A stretch of DNA of 64,000 bases, from contig NZ_PDNV01000012.1 of assembly GCF_002849615.1 (NCBI RefSeq), positions 62,001 through 126,000 of the forward strand, read 5' to 3'. Made by a program: the position numbers and the translations under genes. This DNA is from Pollutimonas nitritireducens. Its GTDB lineage: Bacteria > Pseudomonadota > Gammaproteobacteria > Burkholderiales > Burkholderiaceae_B. Under the pieces are notes generated by a model that was given only the letters and a program-made list of their open reading frames with translations, had not been told where the DNA came from and did not search any database. This document shows positions 10,682-20,088 of this stretch, one piece after another. The first letter of the stretch is position 1. Each line of letters starts with the position of its first letter.

Positions 10682-11925
10682 GTCGTAACGAGTGTGTCGC
10701 GCTGGACCAGCACGACCCGCTGGCGCCTCTCAGGAACGAGTTCCTTCTGCCCGAAGGGCTGATTTACCTGGATGGCAATTCGTTGGGCGTCACCCCCAAA
10801 GCGTCGGTATCCCGGGCTCGCCAATTGGTCCAGCACGAGTGGGCCGCAAACTTGATACAAAGCTGGAACAAGGCAGGGTGGTTCGATCTGCCGACAAGGC
10901 TGGGCGACAAGCTTGCGCCCTTGATAGGGGCCAACGCCGGAGAAGTCGTGGTTACGGACTCGACCTCGATCAATCTGTTCAAGGCGCTTGCGGGAGCCCT
11001 GCGCATCCAGAGCCTCGAACCAGCGACGGCGCAGCGCAAGGTCATTGTCACCGAGCGCAGCAATTTTCCCAGCGACATCTATATCGCCCAGGGCCTGTCC
11101 CAATGGCTCAATCGCGGATACCAGCTGAGACTCGTGGACAGTCCCGAGGAACTCCACGAAGCGATCGACAGCGATACAACGGTGGTAATGCTCACCCACG
11201 TCAATTACCGCAGCGCTCATATGCTGGATCTGCAGGGCGTCACCGCCCATGCTCATCGTCAGGGCGCCTTGATCATATGGGATCTTGCACATTCGGCTGG
11301 TGCGGTTCCAGTCGAACTGAATCTGGCCAATGCCGATTTTGCCGTGGGATGCACATACAAGTATTTGAATGGTGGACCAGGCTCACCCGCCTTCATATGG
11401 GTGGCGCCCAGGCACCAGGCACACTTCTTCCATCCTCTGTCCGGATGGTGGGGCCATGCCGCGCCGTTTGCCATGGACCCGTCGTACCAGGCGGGTTCGG
11501 GCATCAAGCGGGCCCTCTGCGGTACGCAGCCCGTGATATCACTGGCGCTCGTAGAATGCGGACTGGATATATTCTCCCGGACTGATATGGGTGCAATTCG
11601 CAAGAAATCGCTGGCCTTGACGGACCTGTTCATCGACCTCGTGGAAACCCGTTGCGCAATGCATCCGCTGAAGCTCGCGACACCGCGTGAACATCATCTG
11701 CGTGGGAGTCATGTCAGCGTCGAGCATCCTGACGGCTATGCCGTCATGCAGTCACTTATTGAACGCGGGGTCATAGGCGACTATCGCGAACCACATATCA
11801 TGCGTTTTGGGTTCACACCCTTGTATCTGCGATTCAGCGACGTATGGGACGCCGTGGATACCCTGTTCGATATTCTTGATAGTTCTGCGTATCAGTCTGG
11901 GCAGGCTCGTGTTGCCGTCACGTAA
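10675..11925 (+). CDS. kynU: Kynureninase
   Basis: KynU is a PLP enzyme that cleaves kynurenine to anthranilate and alanine in tryptophan catabolism. The 416-residue protein has the family N-terminus [10 protein letters not shown], the conserved [11 protein letters not shown] block and [11 protein letters not shown], with the PLP lysine at Lys229 in [15 protein letters not shown]. No ATG is available at the front: the start is TTG at 10675 or 10678, inside the last codons of trpF, which suggests translational coupling. Its product, anthranilate, is the precursor of the TrpF substrate. Confidence 0.95.
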   Translation: MLSRNECVALDQHDPLAPLRNEFLLPEGLIYLDGNSLGVTPKASVSRARQLVQHEWAANLIQSWNKAGWFDLPTRLGDKLAPLIGANAGEVVVTDSTSINLFKALAGALRIQSLEPATAQRKVIVTERSNFPSDIYIAQGLSQWLNRGYQLRLVDSPEELHEAIDSDTTVVMLTHVNYRSAHMLDLQGVTAHAHRQGALIIWDLAHSAGAVPVELNLANADFAVGCTYKYLNGGPGSPAFIWVAPRHQAHFFHPLSGWWGHAAPFAMDPSYQAGSGIKRALCGTQPVISLALVECGLDIFSRTDMGAIRKKSLALTDLFIDLVETRCAMHPLKLATPREHHLRGSHVSVEHPDGYAVMQSLIERGVIGDYREPHIMRFGFTPLYLRFSDVWDAVDTLFDILDSSAYQSGQARVAVT

Positions 11926-12267
11926 CGGGGTTCGACGCAGTACGTCACCGATTTTCTGCCCCTATGTCCCGACCCACGAACCTTGATCCGCGCTCGCCAT
12001 TATGGGCTTGCTGGTTATGGCTGGACCTCGACAGGCTGGGTCGGCGCAGCGCTGGCCACCAGGGGATTGCTGATTTTTGGGGTGGCGCGGCGGCGACTAC
12101 ATAGGAAAAACATGAAATAGGCATACTTTAAAGTTAAAGTCTGAAATAATTGTTAAGAAACTACACAGTAACGGTATACTCCAACAAGTTATTGCCAACG
12201 CGTCTGTATCAGTTTTCTAAATAAACGGTTGCGTACGCACGGCCAACCTGTCAAAGAAGAGAGTGCT
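11926..12267. other. Non-coding gap between kynU and rpfR
   Basis: This 342-bp gap is GC-rich in its first half and AT-rich in its second. It holds a 46-codon frame at 11964-12104 (four Trp, no ribosome-binding site) that I do not call as a gene. The AT-rich second half carries the candidate rpfR promoter. No terminator with a U-tract is evident after kynU. Confidence 0.5.
12150..12180 (+). promoter_or_regulatory. Candidate rpfR promoter
   Basis: TTGTTA at 12150 and TATACT at 12175 are 19 bp apart (a TTAAGA variant gives 16 bp). The boxes lie in an AT-rich stretch about 90 bp upstream of the rpfR ATG. Confidence 0.4.
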
Positions 12268-14256
12268 ATGCTCGACGGGCTTTCCGACTCATTATTGTTT
12301 GCGTATTTCGGCACCAGGAGCCCTTTCTGGGAACTGACATCCGATAGCGATGCCTTGCAATTGGCCGGCGCCAAAGGCTCTCCGAACCTCGCAGTGGCGT
12401 TGGTCCCCGATCAGGCCGACGAAATCCGCGCGTTTACCGGGGTGACCTCACATGCGATCATTGATATCAAGCTTTTCGGTGAGTCCCAGAAGCTGAGCTT
12501 GGTCGGCAAGAAGAACGGAAGCAACTCATGGCTGGGTACGGCCTCCGACTATAGCGACGCCCCGGCGGTGGCCAAAGATCTGGCCCATGGACTCGACTTC
12601 GCCGAGCAAGTCATATCTGAAGTCAATTCGCTGGTGGTGATCATCGACCACAACAGCAACATATTAAGATTTAATCGCTTATGCGAAGAAATCACAGGCT
12701 TGCGCGAAGAAGATGTTATCGGGAAAAATGCACATGCTTTCATGCAGTCCGATCAGCAAGCCGCATCGAGGGCAAATATAACTGATTTCTTCAAAGCTTC
12801 CACGGCTTACGAAGTTGAGCGAAACATTAATACGCTGAACGGCATGCGGACCATTTTATGGCGCAATAAGTTTGTGCAAAGCGGCAGCGGTCCAGACGAG
12901 CGGTATCTGGTTTGTTCCGGTACGGATGTCACTGAAGAACGCAAGGCGCAGGCAAGGCTGCTTGAACTTGCCACCGTCGATACGCTCACAAGCTTACCGA
13001 ATCGACATGCCATTTACGAAAAAATCACCGCTGCCATTAAGCTGGGTGACCGCTTTGGCGTCATTTTCCTGGACCTGGACAACTTCAAACAAGTCAATGA
13101 TCATTACGGCCATTTGATAGGCGACAACCTTATTCAGGCCGTAGCGCTTAACATCAAGACTTGCTTGCGGGACGGCGATATCGTAGCCCGCCTCGGCGGC
13201 GACGAATTTCTGGTCTTCGTAAAGGATGGTACCGACGCCTTGATGGAAGGGGTAGCGCAGCGCATCATGGATCGACTCAGGATGCCCATCAGCCTCGGCC
13301 TCATCGAAGTCTATACAGGGTGCTCCATCGGTATCGCAATGTTCCCGGCGCACGGACAGACGCTCGACGATCTCATCCGCTGCGCGGACACTGCCATGTA
13401 TGTCGCCAAGGATGCAGGGAAACGAACTTACCGGATGTTCGCGCCCCAAATGGATGACAAGGTTTCCGAGTACATCTGGCTTGATCGCAACCTCCGTAAG
13501 GCACTCGATCTTGACCAGCTCGAGCTTTATTATCAGCCTAAGCTCTGCCTCGAAACAGGTGTTGTGCGTAGCGTAGAGGCATTGCTTCGGTGGGACTCGC
13601 CAGAAAGAGGCAGGATATCGCCCATTGACTTCATCAAGTTTGCTGAAGACAGCGGACTCATCGTTCCGCTTGGCAAGTGGGTGATGAGGACAGCCGCCAA
13701 GCAGGCTGCCTCGTGGCTGGCTAGCGGCTTGAACATTCGTGTCGCCATTAATGTATCTGCACGACAGCTAAGCAATTCTTTTGTCGTCCAAGATTTTGCG
13801 CAGGCCATCCGCGAGTCGGGACACGCTTCGTGTCTGCTAGATATTGAGCTGACCGAAAGCTGCCTCATCGAAGATGAGGCCATGGCCTTGGCGGCAATCC
13901 GCCAGTTCCGTGAACTCGGCGCTCAAATACATCTGGATGATTTCGGAACAGGTTATTCTTCGTTGTCGCAGGTGGCGCGCTTGCCGCTGGACATGATTAA
14001 ACTAGATCGCAGTTTTGTCAGCGCCATCAACGAGAAGCCAACGTCACAGGCCCTGGTGCGATCCATGGTCGCTGTCGCGGAGCAACTGAAGATCCAGGTC
14101 GTGGCTGAGGGTGTGGAAACAGATGCCGAAGCAGAATTCCTCAAGAGTATCGGCGTCGATTATGCCCAGGGCTACCTGTATGCAAGGCCTATGCCGGCCA
14201 AAGAGTTTGCGGACTGGTTGAATAACAAGGGCAAGAAATTGAGACTTGTCGCCTGA
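12268..14256 (+). CDS. rpfR: RpfR-type DSF receptor with PAS, GGDEF and EAL domains
   Basis: RpfR of Burkholderia binds the fatty-acid signal BDSF (cis-2-dodecenoic acid) through its PAS domain and then changes its c-di-GMP turnover. From ATG 12268 (AAGAAGAGAG upstream; an earlier TTG at 12229 is less likely) the protein is 662 residues. It has an N-terminal segment like the RpfF-interaction domain (LLFAYFGTRSPFWEL), a PAS domain near 110-220, GGDEF with an intact GGDEF motif, and EAL with EAL, NVSARQL, ELTES, DDFGTGYSSL and KLD motifs intact. Both enzymatic activities may be present. PdeR (Gmr) has the same layout, but the neighbouring rpfF favours RpfR. Confidence 0.9.
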   Translation: MLDGLSDSLLFAYFGTRSPFWELTSDSDALQLAGAKGSPNLAVALVPDQADEIRAFTGVTSHAIIDIKLFGESQKLSLVGKKNGSNSWLGTASDYSDAPAVAKDLAHGLDFAEQVISEVNSLVVIIDHNSNILRFNRLCEEITGLREEDVIGKNAHAFMQSDQQAASRANITDFFKASTAYEVERNINTLNGMRTILWRNKFVQSGSGPDERYLVCSGTDVTEERKAQARLLELATVDTLTSLPNRHAIYEKITAAIKLGDRFGVIFLDLDNFKQVNDHYGHLIGDNLIQAVALNIKTCLRDGDIVARLGGDEFLVFVKDGTDALMEGVAQRIMDRLRMPISLGLIEVYTGCSIGIAMFPAHGQTLDDLIRCADTAMYVAKDAGKRTYRMFAPQMDDKVSEYIWLDRNLRKALDLDQLELYYQPKLCLETGVVRSVEALLRWDSPERGRISPIDFIKFAEDSGLIVPLGKWVMRTAAKQAASWLASGLNIRVAINVSARQLSNSFVVQDFAQAIRESGHASCLLDIELTESCLIEDEAMALAAIRQFRELGAQIHLDDFGTGYSSLSQVARLPLDMIKLDRSFVSAINEKPTSQALVRSMVAVAEQLKIQVVAEGVETDAEAEFLKSIGVDYAQGYLYARPMPAKEFADWLNNKGKKLRLVA

Positions 14257-14349
14257 CGGGCATCACGGTGGCGGGGCTGTGGATCTTTAAATAAATGCGT
14301 GCATTGCAGGCAGGCAATGGCACAGTTGCTCAGGATGGGTATAACGGGC

Positions 14350-15219
14350 TTACGCCGCCCTCTGGCTACCGTTTCTAACATGTTTATTCTGCAGCATGAC
14401 CAAACGTTCGATGTAGGCAAGATCCTTCTCTTCTATGGTGAACGCCGCAGCAGCCCAGTCTTCGGTTATCTCCATGAGTTCAGCGCGATCGAGCGGCAGT
14501 ACGCGCTGCCGGGTACGCAACATGGCACGAATACCGTTCAACTTGGGGCGAATGACATCTATAAAGGTACGGGTGGCCTTGAATGCGCCGCCTTTCTCGA
14601 ACACGCTATCCACCAGGCCTCTGTCCAGGTACCATTCGGCGGTATGCGACTCGCCCGTGCTGATTAACTCTTCGGCCAACCGCATGTGCGACTTGCGCGC
14701 CACCAACGAATAGCCTCCCATGCCGGGAAAGAGATTGAAGGCAATTTCGGGGAAACCCATTTTTACGTCTTTTTGGGCAAGTACGTACTGATGTGCCAAC
14801 GCGGCCTCGAAACCGCCTCCTAGTGCGGTGCCCTCTACCATGGCGATTGAAATCGCTCCTGTGTTGAAGCCGGTTGCGGCCTGATAGACTGCGTCGATGC
14901 ATGCGCGCGCGTACGCCAGTAGGGGTTCGTATTCGCCAGCACGGATGTGTTGCGCGAAAAGCTGTAAATCGCCACCGACATTATAAATTTGCGGTACCGA
15001 AGAGCCGGTAACCCAAAAATCGATGCGAAGTCCACTGCCACGGGCCGCTCTTCCCAGCTGAGCTATATCTCGAAGGAGGTCGAGATTGAAGCAGGGCCGA
15101 GGTTGAGCGTTGAGCATCATCCACAGGATGTTGCGGCCTTCTTCATAATAGGGATCAATCTGCGTGAGATTTCCTGCCTCAGTGAAGGGACGACAGGCCG
15201 GATGGTCCTCTAGGTTCAT
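14350..15219 (-). CDS. rpfF: RpfF-type DSF-family signal synthase
   Basis: RpfF is a crotonase-fold enzyme that makes cis-2-unsaturated fatty-acid signals from acyl-ACP by dehydration and thioester cleavage. The 289-residue protein begins MNLEDHPACRPF and has the family blocks YEEGRN, RPCFN, NVGGDL and ALGGGFEAALAHQYVLAQK. The two catalytic glutamates of the family correspond to Glu138 (FEAAL) and Glu158 (GFPEIAF), 20 residues apart as in Xanthomonas RpfF. It points toward rpfR, with 93 bp between the stop codons. Ordinary enoyl-CoA hydratases lack these N-terminal blocks. Confidence 0.92.
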   Translation of the reverse strand: MNLEDHPACRPFTEAGNLTQIDPYYEEGRNILWMMLNAQPRPCFNLDLLRDIAQLGRAARGSGLRIDFWVTGSSVPQIYNVGGDLQLFAQHIRAGEYEPLLAYARACIDAVYQAATGFNTGAISIAMVEGTALGGGFEAALAHQYVLAQKDVKMGFPEIAFNLFPGMGGYSLVARKSHMRLAEELISTGESHTAEWYLDRGLVDSVFEKGGAFKATRTFIDVIRPKLNGIRAMLRTRQRVLPLDRAELMEITEDWAAAAFTIEEKDLAYIERLVMLQNKHVRNGSQRAA

Positions 15220-15655
15220 GTTTCAAAGCCGCCTGATGAACGTCCAGATCTTGACGTGGACGAGTGGAGGCCGACGAGCCACCTGACGCCGCAGCGGAAA
15301 TCCAGTAATGGAAGCGTGTCCGATTTCGGACCATAGATGGCATATTGAAGCGCGGTCATGGGTTCCTGTACTGACTACACCCAGGCTAAATGAGGATCGC
15401 TTCTGCGCATCCATATACTGTTCACTTCGCAGGGGAATTCAATCGCTGAAAGGAATACGGCATCCAGCATACTACCAGAGAAGCCCACTTTCGGATTAAA
15501 TTCGCCGCATAATGTTACGTTCTGTTTTATGTTGGGCGCTTTTGCGCCCGATGCAATAGTTCGGTGTCAATCCGAAGCTCGATGTAAAAAATCCCGCAAA
15601 AGCAAGGTGCTTCTGCGGGATTTTAAAACCATTGCGTGGCGCAACAATTTGAATT
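15220..15655. other. Non-coding gap between rpfF and tRNA-Val
   Basis: The 436-bp gap should hold the promoters of the minus-strand rpfF gene. It contains a perfect GGGCGC/GCGCCC hairpin with a TTTT loop at 15534-15549 and the tRNA terminator at 15588-15624. I see no convincing gene; short frames here lack ribosome-binding sites. Confidence 0.5.
15588..15624 (-). terminator. Terminator of tRNA-Val
   Basis: Read on the minus strand, AAAATCCCGCA and TGCGGGATTTT arms form an 11-bp perfect stem ending in a run of Ts. It begins about 30 bases beyond the 3' end of tRNA-Val on the same strand. Confidence 0.8.
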
Positions 15656-15732
15656 TGGTAGGCAGTACTGGGTTCGAACCAGCGACCTCTACGATGTCAA
15701 CGTAGCGCTCTAACCAACTGAGCTAACCGCCT
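15656..15732 (-). tRNA. tRNA-Val (GAC anticodon)
   Basis: The minus strand folds as a full cloverleaf: acceptor arms AGGCGGT and ACTGCCT, D arm TAGCTCAGTTGGTTAGAGC, anticodon stem CTACG/CGTAG around TTGACAT (anticodon GAC, valine), and T arm with GGTTCGAACC. The 3' CCA is encoded. It lies alone and is oriented away from thrS. Confidence 0.96.
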
Positions 15733-16006
15733 AGGAAGAACAGCATTCTAGCGCGATTAATGGGGCTTTGTCAAAACGCCATTTCGCTGTGGTTTTTTAA
15801 CAGGTCTATTCAGCCGAATCTCCAAAACGTGTCTTATGTGGGATACGGTTTGGTATTTTCACAACACACTGGATTTCCATTGCGTCATCAAGGGAGGAAT
15901 CTCCGCCAAGCAAGGCGGTTCGTGGGCTCCAGGTGTTACACTGAAACAACGATTCCATTACTTATATTTTGATAGCCATGAACTCCACGTTTACGCGAAC
16001 TACGAC

Positions 16007-16035
16007 TTGTTGTGCCTAATTCCCCCGCGTATTGT
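16007..16035 (+). promoter_or_regulatory. Candidate thrS promoter
   Basis: TTGTTG and TATTGT are separated by 17 bp, about 70 bp upstream of the thrS ATG. Transcription from here would give a short leader that begins just before the 16064 hairpin. Confidence 0.4.
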
Positions 16036-16063
16036 GCAGTTCGGACGGTAAATTAATAAAACC

Positions 16064-16088
16064 AAAACGCGGCGAATGCCGCGTTTTT
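16064..16088 (+). terminator. Terminator-like hairpin just before thrS
   Basis: AAAACGCGGC and GCCGCGTTTT form a perfect 10-bp stem with a 4-base GAAT loop, ending in five Ts. It looks like an intrinsic terminator but stands 17 bases in front of the thrS start codon, beyond its likely promoter. It could attenuate thrS or stop read-in from upstream. Confidence 0.6.
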
Positions 16089-16105
16089 GCATTCCAGGAC
16101 AACCC

Positions 16106-18028
16106 ATGGTTCAAATTACCTTGCCTGACGGCTCGCAACGCGAGTATCCGGGTCCCGTATCCGTTAGCGACGTGGCGCACTCCATCGGCGCCGGATTGGG
16201 GCGGGCCGCCCTGGGTGGGCGTGTTTCGGTAGAAGGCAGTCAAACCAATCTTGTCGACACAAGCTATGTCATCGAATGCGACGCTAAACTGGCGATCGTA
16301 ACGGCCAAGGACGCCGATGGCCTCGACCTGATCCGTCACTCCACAGCCCACCTGTTGGCGTATGCCGTCAAATCGCTTTTTCCCGACGCGCAGGTCACCA
16401 TCGGTCCGGTCATCGAAAACGGCTTTTATTACGACTTTTCCTATAAGCGTCCTTTCACTCCCGAAGATCTCGAAGCCATCGAAAAGAAAATGACCGAGAT
16501 CGTGCGCAGAAATGAGCCAGTCACACGCGAAGAATGGCTGCGCGACGATGCGGTTGCCTATTTCAACGGTATTGGCGAGCACTACAAGGCTGAAATCATC
16601 GCCTCCATACCTTCCAACGAACCTATCAGTCTGTATCGTGAAGGCGATTTCATTGATTTGTGTCGGGGTCCCCACGTACCGTCCACTGGACACCTGAAGG
16701 TGTTCAAGCTTATGAAGGTTGCGGGCGCCTATTGGCGGGGCGACAGCAAGAACGAGATGCTCCAGCGCATCTACGGGACCGCTTGGGCGTCCAAGGATGA
16801 CCAATCCAATTACCTGACTATGCTGGAAGAGGCGGAACGGCGCGATCACCGCAAGCTGGGTCGCGAGCTCGACTTCTTTCATTTCCAGGACGAAGCGCCG
16901 GGGCTGATTTTCTGGCATCCCAAGGGCTGGACGCTATGGCAGCAGGTGGAACAGTATATGCGCGCGGTGTATCGCGACAATGGCTACCAGGAAGTCAAGG
17001 CGCCGCAGATTCTTGACCTTTCCCTATGGAAGAAGACGGGGCACTGGGACAATTACGCCGAGAACATGTTTACGACGGAATCGGAAAATCGTACATATGG
17101 CCTCAAGCCCATGAATTGTCCTGGCCATGTGCAAATATTCAATTCTGGCCTGCATTCCTATCGCGAGTTGCCCATACGCTATGGGGAGTTCGGCCAGTGT
17201 CATCGGAACGAGCCGTCCGGCTCGCTCCATGGCATGATGCGAGTACGGGGTTTCACTCAGGACGACGGCCATATTTTTTGCACTGAAGACCAGTTGCAGG
17301 AAGAGTGCGTCGCCTTCACTGCCTTGTTGCAAAAGGTATACGCCGATTTTGGCTTTACAGAGATCCTGTACAAGGTCGCAACGCGTCCCGAAAAACGCAT
17401 CGGCTCCGATGAGGTGTGGGACAAGGCAGAGCAGGCCCTTATGGACAGCTTGAACCATACCCAGTGTCAGTACGAAGTCTCGCCGGGCGAGGGCGCATTC
17501 TATGGTCCGAAAATCGAATATACGCTGAAAGACGCTATTGGGCGCCATTGGCAATGTGGCACAATCCAAGTTGATTTCTCGATGCCTCAGCGTTTGGGTG
17601 CCGAATATGTCGATCAGGCCGATCAACGCCAAACGCCAGTGATGCTGCACCGTGCCATACTTGGCTCATTCGAACGATTCATAGGCATGCTTATCGAGAA
17701 TCATGCTGGCGCCATGCCCGCGTGGCTGTCGCCCGAACATGTCGTCGTATGCTGTATTTCCGAGCCTTCGGCCGAATATGCTGGCGAAATCGTTCAACGC
17801 TTGAAAAAACAAGGCTTTAGAGCCACCTCTGATTTGCGCGCTGAAAAAATCACCCGTAAAATCCGAGAACACAGCATGCAAAAAATACCGTACATTCTAG
17901 TGGTTGGCGAAAAAGAACGTGAAGCCGGCAGCGTGGCGGTACGCGGCAGGGGTGGAGTCGATCTGGGGGTAATGTCCCTGGATGGTTTCTCCGTACTGCT
18001 GCAAAACGAAATCAACGCCCGGGCGTAA
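16106..18028 (+). CDS. thrS: Threonyl-tRNA synthetase
   Basis: ThrRS charges tRNA-Thr and edits serine mischarged onto it. The chosen start is the ATG at 16106 (CAGGAC upstream, protein begins [10 protein letters not shown]), giving 640 residues, the normal length; an ATG at 16076 lies inside a hairpin. Domains in order: TGS near 1-60, the editing domain with [10 protein letters not shown] near 75, the class II catalytic core with KPMNCPGHV (Zn ligand Cys), [11 protein letters not shown] and [12 protein letters not shown], and the C-terminal anticodon-binding domain. It leads the thrS-infC pair. Confidence 0.97.
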   Translation: MVQITLPDGSQREYPGPVSVSDVAHSIGAGLGRAALGGRVSVEGSQTNLVDTSYVIECDAKLAIVTAKDADGLDLIRHSTAHLLAYAVKSLFPDAQVTIGPVIENGFYYDFSYKRPFTPEDLEAIEKKMTEIVRRNEPVTREEWLRDDAVAYFNGIGEHYKAEIIASIPSNEPISLYREGDFIDLCRGPHVPSTGHLKVFKLMKVAGAYWRGDSKNEMLQRIYGTAWASKDDQSNYLTMLEEAERRDHRKLGRELDFFHFQDEAPGLIFWHPKGWTLWQQVEQYMRAVYRDNGYQEVKAPQILDLSLWKKTGHWDNYAENMFTTESENRTYGLKPMNCPGHVQIFNSGLHSYRELPIRYGEFGQCHRNEPSGSLHGMMRVRGFTQDDGHIFCTEDQLQEECVAFTALLQKVYADFGFTEILYKVATRPEKRIGSDEVWDKAEQALMDSLNHTQCQYEVSPGEGAFYGPKIEYTLKDAIGRHWQCGTIQVDFSMPQRLGAEYVDQADQRQTPVMLHRAILGSFERFIGMLIENHAGAMPAWLSPEHVVVCCISEPSAEYAGEIVQRLKKQGFRATSDLRAEKITRKIREHSMQKIPYILVVGEKEREAGSVAVRGRGGVDLGVMSLDGFSVLLQNEINARA

Positions 18029-18082
18029 TACCGGGCAAGCCAGCAAAGGCCTGATTTTTTATTAATTCTAGGAGTCTCAGAC

Positions 18083-18634
18083 ATCGCAACCGAAAAACCA
18101 CATCGCATCAATGGTGAAATCCGCGTCCCCGAGGTGCGTCTTATCGGAGTAGAGGGTGAACAGTTGGGGGTTGTCAAGACCGCTGATGCTCTCGTTCTCT
18201 CGGAACAAAACGAAGTAGACCTGGTCGAGATTGCACCCAATGCGGAACCACCGGTCTGTCGACTGATGGATTATGGCAAGTTCAAATATCAAGAACAAAA
18301 GCGCCAACAAGAAGCACGCTCGAAGCAAAAGATTATCCAGGTAAAAGAAGTCAAGTTTCGTCCCGGAACCGACGAAGGCGATTACCAGGTCAAGCTGCGC
18401 AATTTGCGCCGCTTTATCGAGGAAGGCGACAAGGCAAAGGTCACGCTGCGTTTCCGCGGCCGCGAGATGGCCCACCAGGAACTCGGTATGCGCGTACTCG
18501 AGCGCGTACGCGACGATCTCGTTGAATTGTGCTTGGTCGAAGCCATGCCCAAGCTCGAAGGGCGCCAAATGGTGATGGTGTTGGCACCCCGTAAGAAAGT
18601 GACTCCGGGCAAGCCCGGCGATGCTGCTTCCTGA
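18083..18634 (+). CDS. infC: Translation initiation factor IF-3
   Basis: IF-3 binds the 30S subunit, blocks premature 50S joining and rejects poor start codons. There is no ATG at the family N-terminus: the frame that encodes [19 protein letters not shown] opens with ATC at 18083, 8 bases after TAGGAG. The next in-frame start-like codon lies about 17 residues inside and would delete conserved residues. From ATC the protein is 183 residues, a usual length. An AUU or similar start is known in infC and gives IF-3 autoregulation. Confidence 0.95.
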   Translation: MATEKPHRINGEIRVPEVRLIGVEGEQLGVVKTADALVLSEQNEVDLVEIAPNAEPPVCRLMDYGKFKYQEQKRQQEARSKQKIIQVKEVKFRPGTDEGDYQVKLRNLRRFIEEGDKAKVTLRFRGREMAHQELGMRVLERVRDDLVELCLVEAMPKLEGRQMVMVLAPRKKVTPGKPGDAAS

Positions 18635-18648
18635 ACTGAACCTTTACA

Positions 18649-18679
18649 TTCCACCCCTCGGTCCATCCGGCGGGTGGAA
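18649..18679 (+). other. Hairpin between infC and gshB
   Basis: TTCCACCC and GGGTGGAA arms make a perfect 8-bp stem around a 15-base loop. No T-tract follows, so it is not a standard terminator. It marks the junction at which the expected rpmI gene is absent. Confidence 0.4.
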
Positions 18680-18693
18680 GCCTGCAGGTGTCT

Positions 18694-19653
18694 ATGCACG
18701 TCCTATTTGTTATTGATCCCTTACTCTCTTTAAGGGCCTATAAAGACTCTTCAGTAGCAATGATGCGTGCGTTGACCGCCCGCGGCCACACCCTGAGTGT
18801 CACCCATCAGGGCGATCTGTACATTGATGAAGGCACGGTCAAGGCCGTAACGACAGGAATTACCCTGGTCGACGGTGCCGACCTGAACGGCACTTCATGG
18901 TGGCGGGAACGCGGTGCTAGCAGCGAGAATACGCTGTCAGAGTTCGACGCGGTGCTCATGCGCAAGGATCCGCCTTTCGACATGGAATACGTGTATGCGA
19001 CGCATCTGCTTCAGTACGCGCAAACCCAGGGTGCGCGCGTTGTCAATTCGCCAGACGCAATTCGCAATCATCCTGAAAAACTGGCGATTATCGAGTTTTC
19101 CTCTTTCACCGCGCCTACTCTGGTCACCCGCGACATAGCCCGATTGCGCGCATTCCATAGGAAATATCAAGACGTCATTGTCAAGCCGCTGGACGGGATG
19201 GGTGGAACCGGTATTTTCCGCCTGCGCGAAGCCGAACATAATGTGGGCGCCATCCTCGAGACGCTCACAGACGACGGTACACGTACCATCATGGCGCAAC
19301 GCTATATCCCTGAAATACTATTGGGTGACAAGCGTATCCTCCTGATTGCCGGTAAACCGGTGCCGTATGCGCTGGCCCGCGTCCCACTTGCGGGCGAGAC
19401 TCGCGGCAACCTGGCCGCCGGGGGGCAGGGGATGGCTCAGCCACTGTCGGCGCGTGACCTTGAACTGGCAAATGCGATAGGTCCGAAATTGAATGCGCGT
19501 GGATTACTGCTCGTCGGTCTCGATGTCATCGGCGATTACATCACCGAAATCAACGTAACCAGTCCCACGTGTTTCGTGGAAATCACAGAGCAAACCGGTT
19601 TTGATGTCGCAGACTGTTTCGCGACAGCAGTTGAACAGGCCGTAGGTATTTGA
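18694..19653 (+). CDS. gshB: Glutathione synthetase
   Basis: GshB joins gamma-glutamylcysteine and glycine with ATP to form glutathione. The protein is about 319 residues with the ATP-grasp fold: FVIDPL at the front, RKDPPFDMEYV, IVKPLDGMGGTGIFRL in the middle, and INVTSPTCFVEI at the end. The ATG at 18694 follows GCAGG; a GTG at 18688 would add two residues. It overlaps nothing and is followed directly by the PTS IIA gene (1 bp). gshA, often next to gshB in related genomes, is not in the window. Confidence 0.97.
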   Translation: MHVLFVIDPLLSLRAYKDSSVAMMRALTARGHTLSVTHQGDLYIDEGTVKAVTTGITLVDGADLNGTSWWRERGASSENTLSEFDAVLMRKDPPFDMEYVYATHLLQYAQTQGARVVNSPDAIRNHPEKLAIIEFSSFTAPTLVTRDIARLRAFHRKYQDVIVKPLDGMGGTGIFRLREAEHNVGAILETLTDDGTRTIMAQRYIPEILLGDKRILLIAGKPVPYALARVPLAGETRGNLAAGGQGMAQPLSARDLELANAIGPKLNARGLLLVGLDVIGDYITEINVTSPTCFVEITEQTGFDVADCFATAVEQAVGI

Positions 19654-20046
19654 ATGACACGCATCGTACTGGTCATGCACGAACCCCTGGGTTCCGGATT
19701 CGCTGCATGTGCCGAACATGTTTTGGGCCAGAAACCAGAACTCACCGTCTTCGACGTCGAGGCCGACGCGCAGCCGTCTGAACTGGTTCCCGAGCTCACA
19801 CGGCAACTCTTGCAAGATCCCGACGAAGCAACGCTGGTTTTATGCGACATATTTGGCGCAACACCGTTCAATATCGCCAAGCAGGCGCTTAAATTGGCTA
19901 GCGAACAGGGTTTGACAGCGCATCTGATCACCGGCACCAATCTTTGCATGGTCCTCAAAGCGCTGACCGATCAACAGGAAAACCCGGATAAGCTCAGCGA
20001 GAGCGTCCGGCTTGGTGCCTTAAGAGGCATCGTCAATGCCGATTAG
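19654..20046 (+). CDS. PTS mannose/fructose-type EIIA component
   Basis: An EIIA of the mannose family (130 residues), a cytoplasmic phosphocarrier that takes phosphate from HPr. The N-terminus MTRIVLVMHEPLG includes the probable phosphorylated His9, and DIFGATPFNIA is a family hallmark. It begins at the base after the gshB stop, followed by HPr and EI genes, so the four are one unit. No sugar-specific EIIB/EIIC gene is present here, which suggests a regulatory role. Confidence 0.92.
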   Translation: MTRIVLVMHEPLGSGFAACAEHVLGQKPELTVFDVEADAQPSELVPELTRQLLQDPDEATLVLCDIFGATPFNIAKQALKLASEQGLTAHLITGTNLCMVLKALTDQQENPDKLSESVRLGALRGIVNAD

Positions 20047-20088
20047 ACAAGCTGATTCCCAGTCCGCCGTGCATGCCGTTAAACCGAA

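Larger units (their letters stand above)
15733..16105. other. Leader region upstream of thrS
   Basis: The 373-bp gap lies between the divergent tRNA-Val and thrS genes. It carries a candidate promoter (16007-16035) and a terminator-like hairpin (16064-16088) close to the thrS start. I find no coding sequence with support. Confidence 0.5.

Noticed and set aside
14257-14349. Bidirectional terminator between rpfR and rpfF
   Set aside because: A CATTGC/GCAATG hairpin exists but has no T-run on either side, so termination is not supported.
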